Assembly (NCBI RefSeq): GCF_014127485.1
Contig: NZ_CP059903.1
Coordinates: forward strand, 310,001 to 374,000
Source of the DNA: Nocardioides dongkuii
Lineage (GTDB): Bacteria > Actinomycetota > Actinomycetes > Propionibacteriales > Nocardioidaceae
DNA length: 64,000 bases
Direction: 5' to 3'
Position 1 is the first letter of the stretch. Every line of letters begins with the position of its first letter. The translations under genes were made by a program, and so were the position numbers. This document shows, one piece after another, positions 34,104-42,400 of the stretch. The notes beneath the pieces are model-generated. The model was not told the origin of the DNA, made no database searches, and saw only the letters and a list, made by a program, of their open reading frames with translations.

Positions 34104-34119
34104 AGTGACGCCGGTCACA
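34104..34119. promoter_or_regulatory. CRP/GlxR-like site, transporter operon
   Basis: AGTGACGCCGGTCACA differs from TGTGA-N6-TCACA at the first base. Its centre is 25 bp from the LacI operator, like the sites at the GH51 and GH43 promoters. Confidence 0.45.
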
Positions 34120-34153
34120 GGGCCGGACCGCCCGTCGATCTGGAGGAAGAACC

Positions 34154-35152
34154 GTGCTGAAGAAGACTGCGATCGCGGCAACAGCGATCTCCCTGAGCGC
34201 ACTCTCGCTCTCCGCCTGTGGCAGCGACTCCGACAGCGGGAGCGGCTCCGGCAGCGGTGATGACTCGATCACCATGGGCTTCGCCCAGGTCGGCGCCGAG
34301 AGCGGTTGGCGCACCGCCAACACCAAGTCGATCCAGGACACCGCCGAGCAGGAGGGGATCGAGCTCAAGTTCACCGACGCGCAGGGCAAGCAGGAGAACC
34401 AGATCCAGGCGATCCGCTCCTACATCCAGCAGAAGGTCGACGTGATCGCCTTCAGCCCCGTCGTCGAGACCGGGTGGGACGCCGTCCTCCAGGAGGCCAA
34501 GGCCGCCAACATCCCGGTGATCCTGACCGACCGCGCGGTCGACTCCGAGGACACCTCGCTCTACGAGACCTTCCTCGGCTCCGACTTCGTGCTGGAGGGC
34601 GAGAAGGCCGGCCAGTGGCTGGTCGACAACGCCGCCGACGCCGACACCAACGGGGACGGCGCGATCAACGTCGTCCAGCTCGAGGGCACCACCGGTGCCG
34701 CTCCGGCCCTCGACCGCGCCGAGGGCTTCGCCACGGTGATCGAGACCGAGCCCACCATCGAGGTCGTCGCCACGCAGACCGGCGACTTCACCCGCGACGG
34801 CGGCAAGCAGGTCATGGAGTCCTTCCTGCAGTCCGAGGACGGCATCGACGTCGTCTACGCACACAACGACGACATGGGTCTCGGCGCCATCGAGGCCATC
34901 GAGGCCGCGGGCATGACGCCCGGCGAGGACGTCAAGATCATCACCGTCGACGCCGTCAAGGACGGGATGACGGCGCTCTCCGAGGGCAAGATCAACTTCA
35001 TCGTCGAGTGCAACCCGCTCCTCGGCCCGCAGCTGATGGACCTCGCCAAGCAGGTCGTCGCCGGCGAGGAGGTGGAGCCCCGGGTCGTGACCGAGGAGAC
35101 CACCTTCACGCAGGAGCAGGCGAAGGAAGCCCTGCCGACCCGCGAGTACTGA
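34154..35152 (+). CDS. ytfQ: Sugar ABC transporter substrate-binding lipoprotein, YtfQ-like (furanose)
   Basis: A 332-residue lipoprotein. The lipobox LSAC places the lipidated cysteine at residue 22, followed by a Ser/Gly linker. The mature part resembles E. coli YtfQ closely: MGFAQVGAESGWRTANTKSI, GKQENQIQAIRSYIQQKVD, SPVVETGWDAVLQEAK, TGDFTRDGGKQVMESFL, VYAHNDDMGLGAIEAI. YtfQ-type proteins prefer furanose sugars. The GTG start is fixed by GGAGGAAG four bases upstream. It heads a 9.8-kb operon ending in araB-araD-araA, which points to L-arabinose (arabinofuranose) as ligand rather than the galactofuranose of E. coli YtfQ; that is inference from context. Confidence 0.9.
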   Translation: MLKKTAIAATAISLSALSLSACGSDSDSGSGSGSGDDSITMGFAQVGAESGWRTANTKSIQDTAEQEGIELKFTDAQGKQENQIQAIRSYIQQKVDVIAFSPVVETGWDAVLQEAKAANIPVILTDRAVDSEDTSLYETFLGSDFVLEGEKAGQWLVDNAADADTNGDGAINVVQLEGTTGAAPALDRAEGFATVIETEPTIEVVATQTGDFTRDGGKQVMESFLQSEDGIDVVYAHNDDMGLGAIEAIEAAGMTPGEDVKIITVDAVKDGMTALSEGKINFIVECNPLLGPQLMDLAKQVVAGEEVEPRVVTEETTFTQEQAKEALPTREY

Positions 35153-35206
35153 CCGGTCGCACCACCCCACGTCGCTCGGGTGGCCCCCACCGGGTCGCCA
35201 CCGGGT

Positions 35207-35228
35207 CCGGCCGGACACCTCCGGCCGG
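35207..35228 (+). other. Intercistronic hairpin between binding-protein and ATPase genes
   Basis: Two copies of CCGGCCGG (35207-35214 and 35221-35228) flank a 6-base loop in the 125-bp gap. A hairpin here could stabilise the upstream binding-protein mRNA and reduce read-through, a common way to get excess binding protein. It has no T-run. Confidence 0.4.
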
Positions 35229-35277
35229 CCCGGCGGCACACCCGCGCGACGGGTCGTGGCACCAGGGAAGGAACGAG

Positions 35278-36888
35278 ATGACGCAGATGGACGTCCAGCC
35301 GCCCGCCGGGACGGGGGCCGCAGCCGAGGCCGCCGCGGCGGGCCGCCCGTACGACGGGGCGCCGGTGATCGAGATGCGCGACATCTCCATCACCTTCGGG
35401 AGCGTCCGGGCCCTCAGCGGGGTCTCGCTCCGGCTCTACCCCGGCGAGGTGCACGCCCTCATGGGCGAGAACGGCGCCGGCAAGTCGACGCTGATCAAGG
35501 CCCTCACCGGTGTCTACAGCGTGGACACCGGCACCGTGCTGGTCGACGGCGAGGAGCGCGCGTTCTCCTCGCCCGGAGCCGCCCAGGCGGCCGGGATCAG
35601 CACGGTCTACCAGGAGGTCAACCTGGTCCCCAACCTGAGCGTCGCCGAGAACATGCTGCTCGGCCGTGAGCCGCGACGGTTCGGGGCCATCAACGTGCGC
35701 GCCATGAACCGCCGGGCGCGCGAGACCCTCCAGGGCCTCGGGCTCGACATCGACCCGGCCTCGACGCTCGGCGAGCACCCCATCGCCATCCAGCAGCTGG
35801 TCGCGATCGCCCGCGCCGTCGACGTGCAGGCGCGCGTGCTGATCCTCGACGAGCCCACCTCCAGCCTCGACGCCGACGAGGTGCAGAAGCTGTTCGAGGT
35901 GATGCGCCGCCTGCGTGACGACGGGGTCGCCATCGTCTTCGTCTCCCACTTCCTCGACCAGGTCTACGAGATCTCCGACCGGATGACGATCCTGCGCAAC
36001 GGTCGCCTGGTCGAGGAGCGGATGGTCGCCGAGACCAGCCAGCTCGAGCTCGTCCAGCTGATGATCGGCCGGGAGATCGAGGTGCTCGAGCGCCTCGACC
36101 GCCAGGACCACACCGACGTCGCCCGGGCCGCCGCCGTCCCGGTCCTCACCGCGAACGGCGTGGGCCGCAAGGGCTCGCTGCAGGCCACCGACCTCGAGGT
36201 CTACGAGGGCGAGGTGATCGGGTTCGCCGGCCTGCTCGGCTCCGGCCGCACCGAGCTCGCCCGGCTGCTCTTCGGCGCCGACACCGCCGACACCGGCGAG
36301 GTCGCCGTCCGCTCCGAGCGGCGCCGGCTGCGCAGCCCGCGGCACGCGATCGACCGCAAGATCGCGTTCTCCAGCGAGGACCGCAAGGCCGAGGGCGTCG
36401 TCGGCGACCTGACCGTCGCCGACAACATGCTGCTCGCGCTCCAGGCGTCCCGCGGCTGGTTGCGCCCGGTGCCGCAGGCCACCCGCAACGAGCTGGTCGC
36501 CCGCTACATCGAGGCGCTCGACATCCGTCCCCCCGACCCCGACGCGCTGATGCGCAACCTCTCCGGCGGCAACCAGCAGAAGGTGCTGCTGGCCCGGTGG
36601 CTGATCACCGACCCCGAGATCCTCATCCTCGACGAGCCCACCCGCGGCATCGACATCGGCGCCAAGGCCCAGATCCAGGCCAAGGTCGCCGAGCTGGCCG
36701 ACCAGGGGATCTCGGTCATCTTCATCTCCGCCGAGCTCGAGGAGGTGCTGCGCCTGAGCCACCGCCTGGTGGTGATGCGCGACCGCCGCAAGATCGACGA
36801 GCGTCCGAACGACGACGTCAGCGTCAGCGACGTCCTCGAGATCATCGCGGGCGGGGCCCGCGCCGAGGAGGAGACCTCCCGTGCCTGA
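35278..36888 (+). CDS. ytfR: Sugar ABC transporter ATP-binding protein, two-domain (YtfR-like)
   Basis: A 536-residue protein with two fused ABC domains, as in monosaccharide importers of the RbsA/MglA/YtfR type. Domain 1 has Walker A GENGAGKST (about residue 63) and Walker B VLILDEPTSSLD; its signature region reads EHPIAIQQLVAIARA and is degenerate. Domain 2 begins near residue 285, has LLGSGRTELARLL in place of a canonical Walker A, and carries an intact LSGGNQQKVLLARWL and ILILDEPTRGID. The ATG at 35278 follows AAGGAACG. It powers uptake through the two permeases encoded next, the first of which overlaps it by 8 bp. Confidence 0.93.
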   Translation: MTQMDVQPPAGTGAAAEAAAAGRPYDGAPVIEMRDISITFGSVRALSGVSLRLYPGEVHALMGENGAGKSTLIKALTGVYSVDTGTVLVDGEERAFSSPGAAQAAGISTVYQEVNLVPNLSVAENMLLGREPRRFGAINVRAMNRRARETLQGLGLDIDPASTLGEHPIAIQQLVAIARAVDVQARVLILDEPTSSLDADEVQKLFEVMRRLRDDGVAIVFVSHFLDQVYEISDRMTILRNGRLVEERMVAETSQLELVQLMIGREIEVLERLDRQDHTDVARAAAVPVLTANGVGRKGSLQATDLEVYEGEVIGFAGLLGSGRTELARLLFGADTADTGEVAVRSERRRLRSPRHAIDRKIAFSSEDRKAEGVVGDLTVADNMLLALQASRGWLRPVPQATRNELVARYIEALDIRPPDPDALMRNLSGGNQQKVLLARWLITDPEILILDEPTRGIDIGAKAQIQAKVAELADQGISVIFISAELEEVLRLSHRLVVMRDRRKIDERPNDDVSVSDVLEIIAGGARAEEETSRA

Positions 36889-37960
36889 CTCACCCACCCT
36901 CCTCCAGCGGGTGGCCCGTCACCCGCTGCTCTGGCCGGTCCTGGCCCTGGTCGCGCTGCTCGCCGTGAACGTCGTGGCCAACCCCTCGTTCCTCGACATC
37001 CGGATGCAGGACGGCCACCTCTACGGCAACGTCGCCGACATCGTGCGCAACAGCGCCCCGGTGCTCCTGGTCGCCCTCGGAATGACCCTGGTGATCGCCA
37101 CCCGGGGCATCGACCTGTCGGTCGGGGCGATCGCCGCGATCGCCGCCGCCGTCGCCTGCACCCGCATCGTCGGGGCCGGCGACGAGAGCGCGCTGAGCAC
37201 CGCCGTGATGGCGGGCACCTACGCCCTCGCCGTGTGCGTGGCGCTCGGTGTCTGGAACGGCTTCCTGGTCTCCGTCCTGGGCATCCAGCCGATCATCGCC
37301 ACGCTGATCCTGATGGTCGCCGGCCGCGGCATCTCCATGTCCATCACCGACGGCCAGATCACCACCGTCAACAACTCCCACTTCAGCGACCTGGCCTCCG
37401 GGTTCGTGCTGACCCTCCCCGTGGCCTTCCTCCTCGCGCTCGCCGTCTTCGCGCTCACCGCCGTGCTGACCCGTCGTACGGCGCTCGGCATGCTGATCGA
37501 GTCGGTCGGGATCAACCCCGAGGCCAGCCGGCTCGCCGGCGTCCGGTCCCGCACGATCATCTGGACCGTCTACGCCTTCTCCGGGCTCTGCTCGGGCATC
37601 GCCGGCCTGGTCATCGCGGCCAACACCAACTCGGTGAACGCCAACAGCCTGGGGCTGTGGATCGAGCTGGACGCGATCCTCGCCGTGGTCATCGGCGGTA
37701 CGTCGCTGGCCGGCGGCCGGTTCTCGCTCACCGGCACCCTGATCGGCGCGCTGTTCATCGCGACCCTCTCCCGCACCATCCCCAACATCGGCATCCCCTC
37801 GGAGATCAACTACCTCTTCAAGGCCGTCGTCGTGATCGCCGTGTGCCTCCTGCAGTCGCCGAAGGCCCGCTCGGTGTTCCACGTCCGCCGCTCCGGCCCG
37901 CCGTCCGCACCGCCGGCCCCGTCCGCCCCCGACCTCGCGAAGGCAGGTTCGCCGTCATGA
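36881..37960 (+). CDS. ytfT: Sugar ABC transporter permease 1 (YtfT-like)
   Basis: A 359-residue BPD_transp_2-type inner-membrane permease. It has many hydrophobic segments and the conserved VALGMTLVIATRGIDLSVGAIAAI stretch at about residue 65-90. The conserved C-terminal IWIELDAILAVVIGGTSLAGGRFSLTGTLIGALFI block is present with L in place of the first I. GTG 36881 overlaps the ATPase gene by 8 bp, and the gene ends 4 bp into the next permease. The last 35 residues are a Pro/Ala/Ser-rich cytoplasmic tail. It pairs with the 37957 permease as a heterodimer, as in E. coli YtfT-YjfF. Confidence 0.92.
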   Translation: MPDSPTLLQRVARHPLLWPVLALVALLAVNVVANPSFLDIRMQDGHLYGNVADIVRNSAPVLLVALGMTLVIATRGIDLSVGAIAAIAAAVACTRIVGAGDESALSTAVMAGTYALAVCVALGVWNGFLVSVLGIQPIIATLILMVAGRGISMSITDGQITTVNNSHFSDLASGFVLTLPVAFLLALAVFALTAVLTRRTALGMLIESVGINPEASRLAGVRSRTIIWTVYAFSGLCSGIAGLVIAANTNSVNANSLGLWIELDAILAVVIGGTSLAGGRFSLTGTLIGALFIATLSRTIPNIGIPSEINYLFKAVVVIAVCLLQSPKARSVFHVRRSGPPSAPPAPSAPDLAKAGSPS

Positions 37961-38958
37961 GCGCCACCACCGTCTCGACCCCGACGGCCTGGGACCGCGT
38001 CAAGGGCTACACCCCGCCCACGCGCTTCATCCCGGTGATCGCGAGCTTCGCGCTCTTCGTGGGCATGTTCGGCGTCGGCGGCCTGCGCTACGAGGGGTTC
38101 TCCGACCCGCAGGTGCTGCTCAGCCTGCTGATCGACAACGCCTTCCTCATCGTGCTCGCGGTCGGCATGACCTTCGTGATCCTCACCGGCGGCATCGACC
38201 TCTCGGTCGGCTCCGTCGTCGCGCTGTCGACGATGATCGCCGCCAAGACGCTCGAGATGGGCTGGTCGCCGTACCTCTCGATCGCCGCGGTGCTGGCCAC
38301 CGGCATCGTCATGGGGCTGCTGATGGGCCTGCTGGTCCACTACTTCGACATCCAGCCGTTCATCGCCACCCTGGCCGGGTTGTTCCTGGCCCGGGGACTG
38401 ACCTACCTGATCAGCGTCGAGTCGATCTCGATCAACGACCCGGTCTTCATCGACCTGGCCATCAAGCAGGTCTACTTCGGCGAGTACTACCTGCGCTGGA
38501 CGGCGATCACCGCGCTCCTCATCGTCGCGATCGCGGCGTACGTCCTGGCCCGCACCCGCTTCGGCCGCACGGTCTACGCCATCGGCGGCAGCGAGAGCTC
38601 GGCGATGCTGATGGGGCTGCGGGTGGCGTCCACCAAAGTGGGCGTCTACGTGATCAGCGGCTTCTGCGCCGCGCTCGGCGGGCTGCTGTACTCGCTCACC
38701 ATCCTCTCCGGCAACAGCCTGCACGCGCTGGGCGCCGAGCTCGATGCGATCGCCGCGGTGGTCATCGGCGGCACCCTGCTCATCGGCGGGCGCGGGTACG
38801 TCATCGGGTCGCTGCTCGGCGTCCTCGTGCTCGGCCTGATCCGCACCCTGATCGCGTTCGACGGCACGCTGAGCTCCTACTGGATCCGGATCATCACCGG
38901 AGCCCTGCTGCTCGCCTTCGTGGTCGTCCAGCGGTTCGCGACCCGGCGCCAGCCATGA
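37957..38958 (+). CDS. yjfF: Sugar ABC transporter permease 2 (YjfF-like)
   Basis: A 333-residue BPD_transp_2-type permease. Conserved stretches are LAVGMTFVILTGGIDLSVGSVVALS (about residue 67-91), QPFIATLAGLFLARGLTYL and LDAIAAVVIGGTLLIGGRGYVIGSLLGVL. Two similar but distinct permeases in one operon is the YtfT/YjfF arrangement and differs from ribose or xylose systems with a single permease gene. The ATG overlaps the previous stop (ATGA) and its own stop overlaps the LacI start (ATGA), so the genes are tightly coupled. Confidence 0.92.
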   Translation: MSATTVSTPTAWDRVKGYTPPTRFIPVIASFALFVGMFGVGGLRYEGFSDPQVLLSLLIDNAFLIVLAVGMTFVILTGGIDLSVGSVVALSTMIAAKTLEMGWSPYLSIAAVLATGIVMGLLMGLLVHYFDIQPFIATLAGLFLARGLTYLISVESISINDPVFIDLAIKQVYFGEYYLRWTAITALLIVAIAAYVLARTRFGRTVYAIGGSESSAMLMGLRVASTKVGVYVISGFCAALGGLLYSLTILSGNSLHALGAELDAIAAVVIGGTLLIGGRGYVIGSLLGVLVLGLIRTLIAFDGTLSSYWIRIITGALLLAFVVVQRFATRRQP

Positions 38959-40007
38959 CCGGGACCACCCGCCCATCGGCCGAGAGGACGCCGGTGATGG
39001 CCGACGTCGCGCGCCTCGCCGGCGTCTCGCACCAGACGGTGTCGCGGGTCGTCAACGGGCAGAGCAACCTGCGCCCGGAGACCCGGGAGCGGGTGCTGGA
39101 GGCGATCCGCCAGCTCGGCTACCGCCCCAACACCGCGGCCCGTGCGCTGGTCACCAAGCGGTCGGCCACGATCGGGGTGATCGGCTCCAAGAGCGGGTTC
39201 TGGGGCCCGAGCACGGTGCACCGCTCGATCCAGGCCGCGGGCCGCGAGGCCGGCTACTACGTCAGCTCCGCCAACCTGCAGAGCCTCACCCGCGAGGAGC
39301 TGCTCGACGCGATCAACCACCTGCGCGACCAGGGCGTGGAGGCGATCGTGCTGATCGCCGCCACCGACGAGGCGCTCGACGTCGCGCGCGGCCAGGAGGA
39401 CCTCGGCACCCCGGTGATCGTGGTCGAGGGCGAGGAGGACAAGACCCGGTGGACCGTCGGCGTCGACCAGGTCGCCGGCGCCGAGCTCGGCACCCGTCAC
39501 CTCGTCGAGCTCGGGCACACCGAGATCCTGCACCTCGCCGGGCCGCAGTCCTGGACCGAGGCCCGGGCCCGGCTCGCCGGGTGGCAGCGCGCCATGTACG
39601 CCGCGGGCCTGCGTCCCTCCGAGCACGTCGGCGGCGACTGGTCGGCGCGCAGCGGCTACGAGGCCGGCCTCGAGATCGTCCGGCGCGACGACGTCACCGC
39701 GGTCTTCTGCGCCAACGACCAGATGGCGCTCGGCCTGCTCCGGGCGCTGTCCGAGGGCGGCCGGTCGGTCCCCGGCGACGTGAGCGTCGTCGGGTTCGAC
39801 GACATCCCGGAGGCGGCGTACCTCGTCCCGCCCCTGACCACCGTGCGCCAGGACTTCACGGCCGTCGGCCGGCGCGCGATCGAGATCCTCCAGGCCGCCC
39901 TCGCGGGCTCGCCGGGCCCCGAGCGGCTGATCGGCCCGGAGCTCGTCGTGCGCGCCAGCAGCGGCCCGCCCGCCCCCCGTGCGAAGACCCGACCGAGGAA
40001 GAGGTAG
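38955..40007 (+). CDS. LacI-family transcriptional regulator (second copy)
   Basis: A 350-residue protein with helix-turn-helix VMADVARLAGVSHQTVSRVVNGQSNLRPETRERVLEAIRQLGYRPNTAARAL and a periplasmic-binding-like effector domain (TRHLVELGHTEILHLAGPQSWTEA, DVTAVFCANDQMALGLLRAL, VVGFDDIPEAAYLVPPLTTVRQDF). It is embedded in the transporter-ara operon by a 4-bp overlap at its start and a 3-bp gap to araB. It is the best candidate for the arabinose repressor acting at 34080-34093. The recognition helix (VSHQTVSRVVNG) is nearly identical to that of the first LacI, so the two may share operators. Confidence 0.92.
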   Translation: MTGTTRPSAERTPVMADVARLAGVSHQTVSRVVNGQSNLRPETRERVLEAIRQLGYRPNTAARALVTKRSATIGVIGSKSGFWGPSTVHRSIQAAGREAGYYVSSANLQSLTREELLDAINHLRDQGVEAIVLIAATDEALDVARGQEDLGTPVIVVEGEEDKTRWTVGVDQVAGAELGTRHLVELGHTEILHLAGPQSWTEARARLAGWQRAMYAAGLRPSEHVGGDWSARSGYEAGLEIVRRDDVTAVFCANDQMALGLLRALSEGGRSVPGDVSVVGFDDIPEAAYLVPPLTTVRQDFTAVGRRAIEILQAALAGSPGPERLIGPELVVRASSGPPAPRAKTRPRKR

Positions 40008-40010
40008 CAG

Positions 40011-41678
40011 ATGCCCGACCGGGACCAGTACGTCGTCGGCGCGGACTACGGCACGCTGTCCGGCCGCGCCGTGGTCGTCCGCGTCAGCGACGGCGCCGAG
40101 CTCGGCACCGCCGTGCACGAGTACCCGCACGCCGTGATCGAGGACCGGCTGCCCGACGACGGCCGGCGGCTGCCGCCGGACTGGGCGCTGCAGGTGCCCG
40201 AGGACTACCGCGAGGTGCTGCGCACCGCCGTCCCGGCGGCCGTCGCCGCGTCGGGTGTCGACCCCGCCGACGTGATCGGCATCGCCACCGACTTCACCGC
40301 GTGCACGATGGTGCCCTGCCTCGCTGACGGCACCCCGCTCTCCGAGGCCGGGTACGCCGACCGCCCGCACGCCTACGTCAAGCTGTGGAAGCACCACGCC
40401 GCGCAGGGCCAGGCCGACCGGGTGACCCGGTTGGCGAAGGAGCGCGGCGAGTCCTGGCTGCCGCGGTACGGCGGCCTGATCTCCTCGGAGTGGGAGCTGG
40501 CCAAGGGCCTGCAGCTCTTCGAGGAGGACCGCGAGCTCTACGACCGCACCGACCGCTGGGTCGAGGCGGCCGACTGGATCGTGTGGCAGCTGTGCGGCGA
40601 CTACGTCCGCAACGCCTGCACGGCCGGCTACAAGGGCGTGCTCCAGGACGGCGAGTACCCCTCGGCCGACTACCTCGAGGCGCTCGCCCCCGGCTTCGGG
40701 CCGTTCTTCGCCGACAAGGTCGAGCACCCGATCGGCCAGCTCGGCGCGCGCGCCGGCACCCTCACCGCCGAGGCCGCGGCGTGGACCGGCCTGCCGGAGG
40801 GCATCGCGGTCGCGGTCGGCAACGTCGACGCCCACGTCACCGCGCCGGCCGCCCGGGCCGTGGACGCCGGGCAGATGGTCGCGATCATGGGCACCTCCAC
40901 GTGCCACGTGATGAGCGCCGACGTGCTCCGGGAGGTGCCCGGCATGTGCGGGGTCGTCGACGGCGGCATCGTCGCCGGCAGCTGGGGCTACGAGGCCGGC
41001 CAGAGCGGCGTGGGCGACATCTTCGGCTGGTTCACGTCGTCCTCGGTGCCTCCGGCGTACGCCGAGGCGGCGGCCGCCGCGGGCGAGTCGCTGCACGAGC
41101 ACCTCACCCGCCTGGCCTCGGCCCAGGAGGTCGGCCAGCACGGCCTGGTCGCCCTCGACTGGCACAGCGGCAACCGCTCGGTGCTCGTCGACCACGAGCT
41201 CTCCGGGCTGGTCGTCGGGCAGACCCTGGCCACCCGGCCCGAGGACGTCTACCGGGCGCTGCTCGAGGCGACCGCCTTCGGCACCCGGGTGATCGTGGAG
41301 ACCTTCCGCGACAGCGGCGTCCCGGTCGAGGAGTTCATCGTCGCCGGCGGCCTGGCGAAGAACCCCCTGCTGATGCAGGTCTACGCCGACGTCACCCGCC
41401 TGCCGCTCTCGATCATCGACTCCGAGCAGGGCCCGGCGCTGGGCTCGGCGATCCACGCGGCGGTCGCCGCGGGCGCCTACCCCGACGTGCCCACGGCGGC
41501 GAAGGCGATGGGCAAGGTCCGGCACGCGGTCTACCGGCCCGACGAGGCCCGCGCCCAGGCGTACGACGCGCTGTTCGGGATCTACCTCGAGCTGCACGAC
41601 CACTTCGGGCGCGACACCACCACGATGCGCCGGCTCAAGGCGATCCGCCGCGGGGCGCTGGCCGGGACGGGGGAGTGA
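40011..41678 (+). CDS. araB: L-ribulokinase
   Basis: A 555-residue FGGY kinase of the AraB type. The N-terminal VGADYGTLSGRAVVVRVSDG (about residue 8-27) and GIATDFTACTMVPCLADGTPL (about 83-103) are diagnostic. C-terminal VAGGLAKNPLLMQVYADVTRLPL and GPALGSAIHAAVAAG complete the ATP-binding fold. It phosphorylates L-ribulose to L-ribulose-5-phosphate. ATG 40011 has GAGGAAGAGG just upstream, overlapping the LacI stop region. It is part of araB-araD-araA, with the araD ATG overlapping the araB TGA. Confidence 0.95.
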   Translation: MPDRDQYVVGADYGTLSGRAVVVRVSDGAELGTAVHEYPHAVIEDRLPDDGRRLPPDWALQVPEDYREVLRTAVPAAVAASGVDPADVIGIATDFTACTMVPCLADGTPLSEAGYADRPHAYVKLWKHHAAQGQADRVTRLAKERGESWLPRYGGLISSEWELAKGLQLFEEDRELYDRTDRWVEAADWIVWQLCGDYVRNACTAGYKGVLQDGEYPSADYLEALAPGFGPFFADKVEHPIGQLGARAGTLTAEAAAWTGLPEGIAVAVGNVDAHVTAPAARAVDAGQMVAIMGTSTCHVMSADVLREVPGMCGVVDGGIVAGSWGYEAGQSGVGDIFGWFTSSSVPPAYAEAAAAAGESLHEHLTRLASAQEVGQHGLVALDWHSGNRSVLVDHELSGLVVGQTLATRPEDVYRALLEATAFGTRVIVETFRDSGVPVEEFIVAGGLAKNPLLMQVYADVTRLPLSIIDSEQGPALGSAIHAAVAAGAYPDVPTAAKAMGKVRHAVYRPDEARAQAYDALFGIYLELHDHFGRDTTTMRRLKAIRRGALAGTGE

Positions 41679-42367
41679 TGAGCGCGAGCACCAGCGCCGG
41701 CACCGACGTGCAGGAGACGATCGGCCGGCTGCGCCGCGAGGTCTGCGCGCTGCACGAGCAGCTGACCCGCTACCAGCTGGTCGTGTGGACCGCCGGCAAC
41801 GTCTCGGCGCGGGTGCCCGGCCACGACCTGCTGGTGATCAAGCCCAGCGGGGTCTCCTACGACGACCTGACGCCGGAGAACATGGTCGTCTGCGACCTGC
41901 AGGGCCGGGTCGTCGACGGCGAGCACGCGCCGTCCTCCGACACCGAGGCGCAGGCCTACGTCTACCGCGAGATGCCGCACGTCGGCGGCGTGGTGCACAC
42001 CCATTCGACGTACGCCACCGCGTGGGCGAGCCGCGGCGAGCCGGTGCCGTGCGTGCTGACGATGGGCGCCGACGAGTTCGGCGGCGAGATCCCCGTGGGG
42101 CCGTTCGCGATCATCGGCGACGACTCCATCGGCCGCGGGATCGTCGAGACGCTGCGCGGGAGCCGCTCGCCCGCGGTGCTGATGCGCAACCACGGCGTCT
42201 TCACCATCGGGCCCACCGCGAAGGCGGCGGTGAAGGCGGCGGTGATGTGCGAGGACGTCGCCCGCACGGTGCACGTCGCGCGCCAGCTCGGCGAGCCGCT
42301 CGCGATCGAGCAGTCCGCCGTCGACGCCCTCCACGACCGCTACCAGAACGTCTACGGCCAGCGCTGA
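41678..42367 (+). CDS. araD: L-ribulose-5-phosphate 4-epimerase
   Basis: A 229-residue class II aldolase-fold epimerase; E. coli AraD has 231 residues. The phosphate-binding NVSARVPGHDLLVIKPSGVSYDDLTPENMVV, the zinc site GVVHTHSTYATAWA and a third His in LMRNHGVFTIG are all present. It converts L-ribulose-5-phosphate to D-xylulose-5-phosphate, feeding the pentose phosphate pathway. The ATG overlaps the araB stop by one base (TGATG), with GGGGGAG immediately before it. Confidence 0.95.
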   Translation: MSASTSAGTDVQETIGRLRREVCALHEQLTRYQLVVWTAGNVSARVPGHDLLVIKPSGVSYDDLTPENMVVCDLQGRVVDGEHAPSSDTEAQAYVYREMPHVGGVVHTHSTYATAWASRGEPVPCVLTMGADEFGGEIPVGPFAIIGDDSIGRGIVETLRGSRSPAVLMRNHGVFTIGPTAKAAVKAAVMCEDVARTVHVARQLGEPLAIEQSAVDALHDRYQNVYGQR

Positions 42368-42400
42368 CCCGCGCGGCACTACGGAAAGAGCACCGACACC

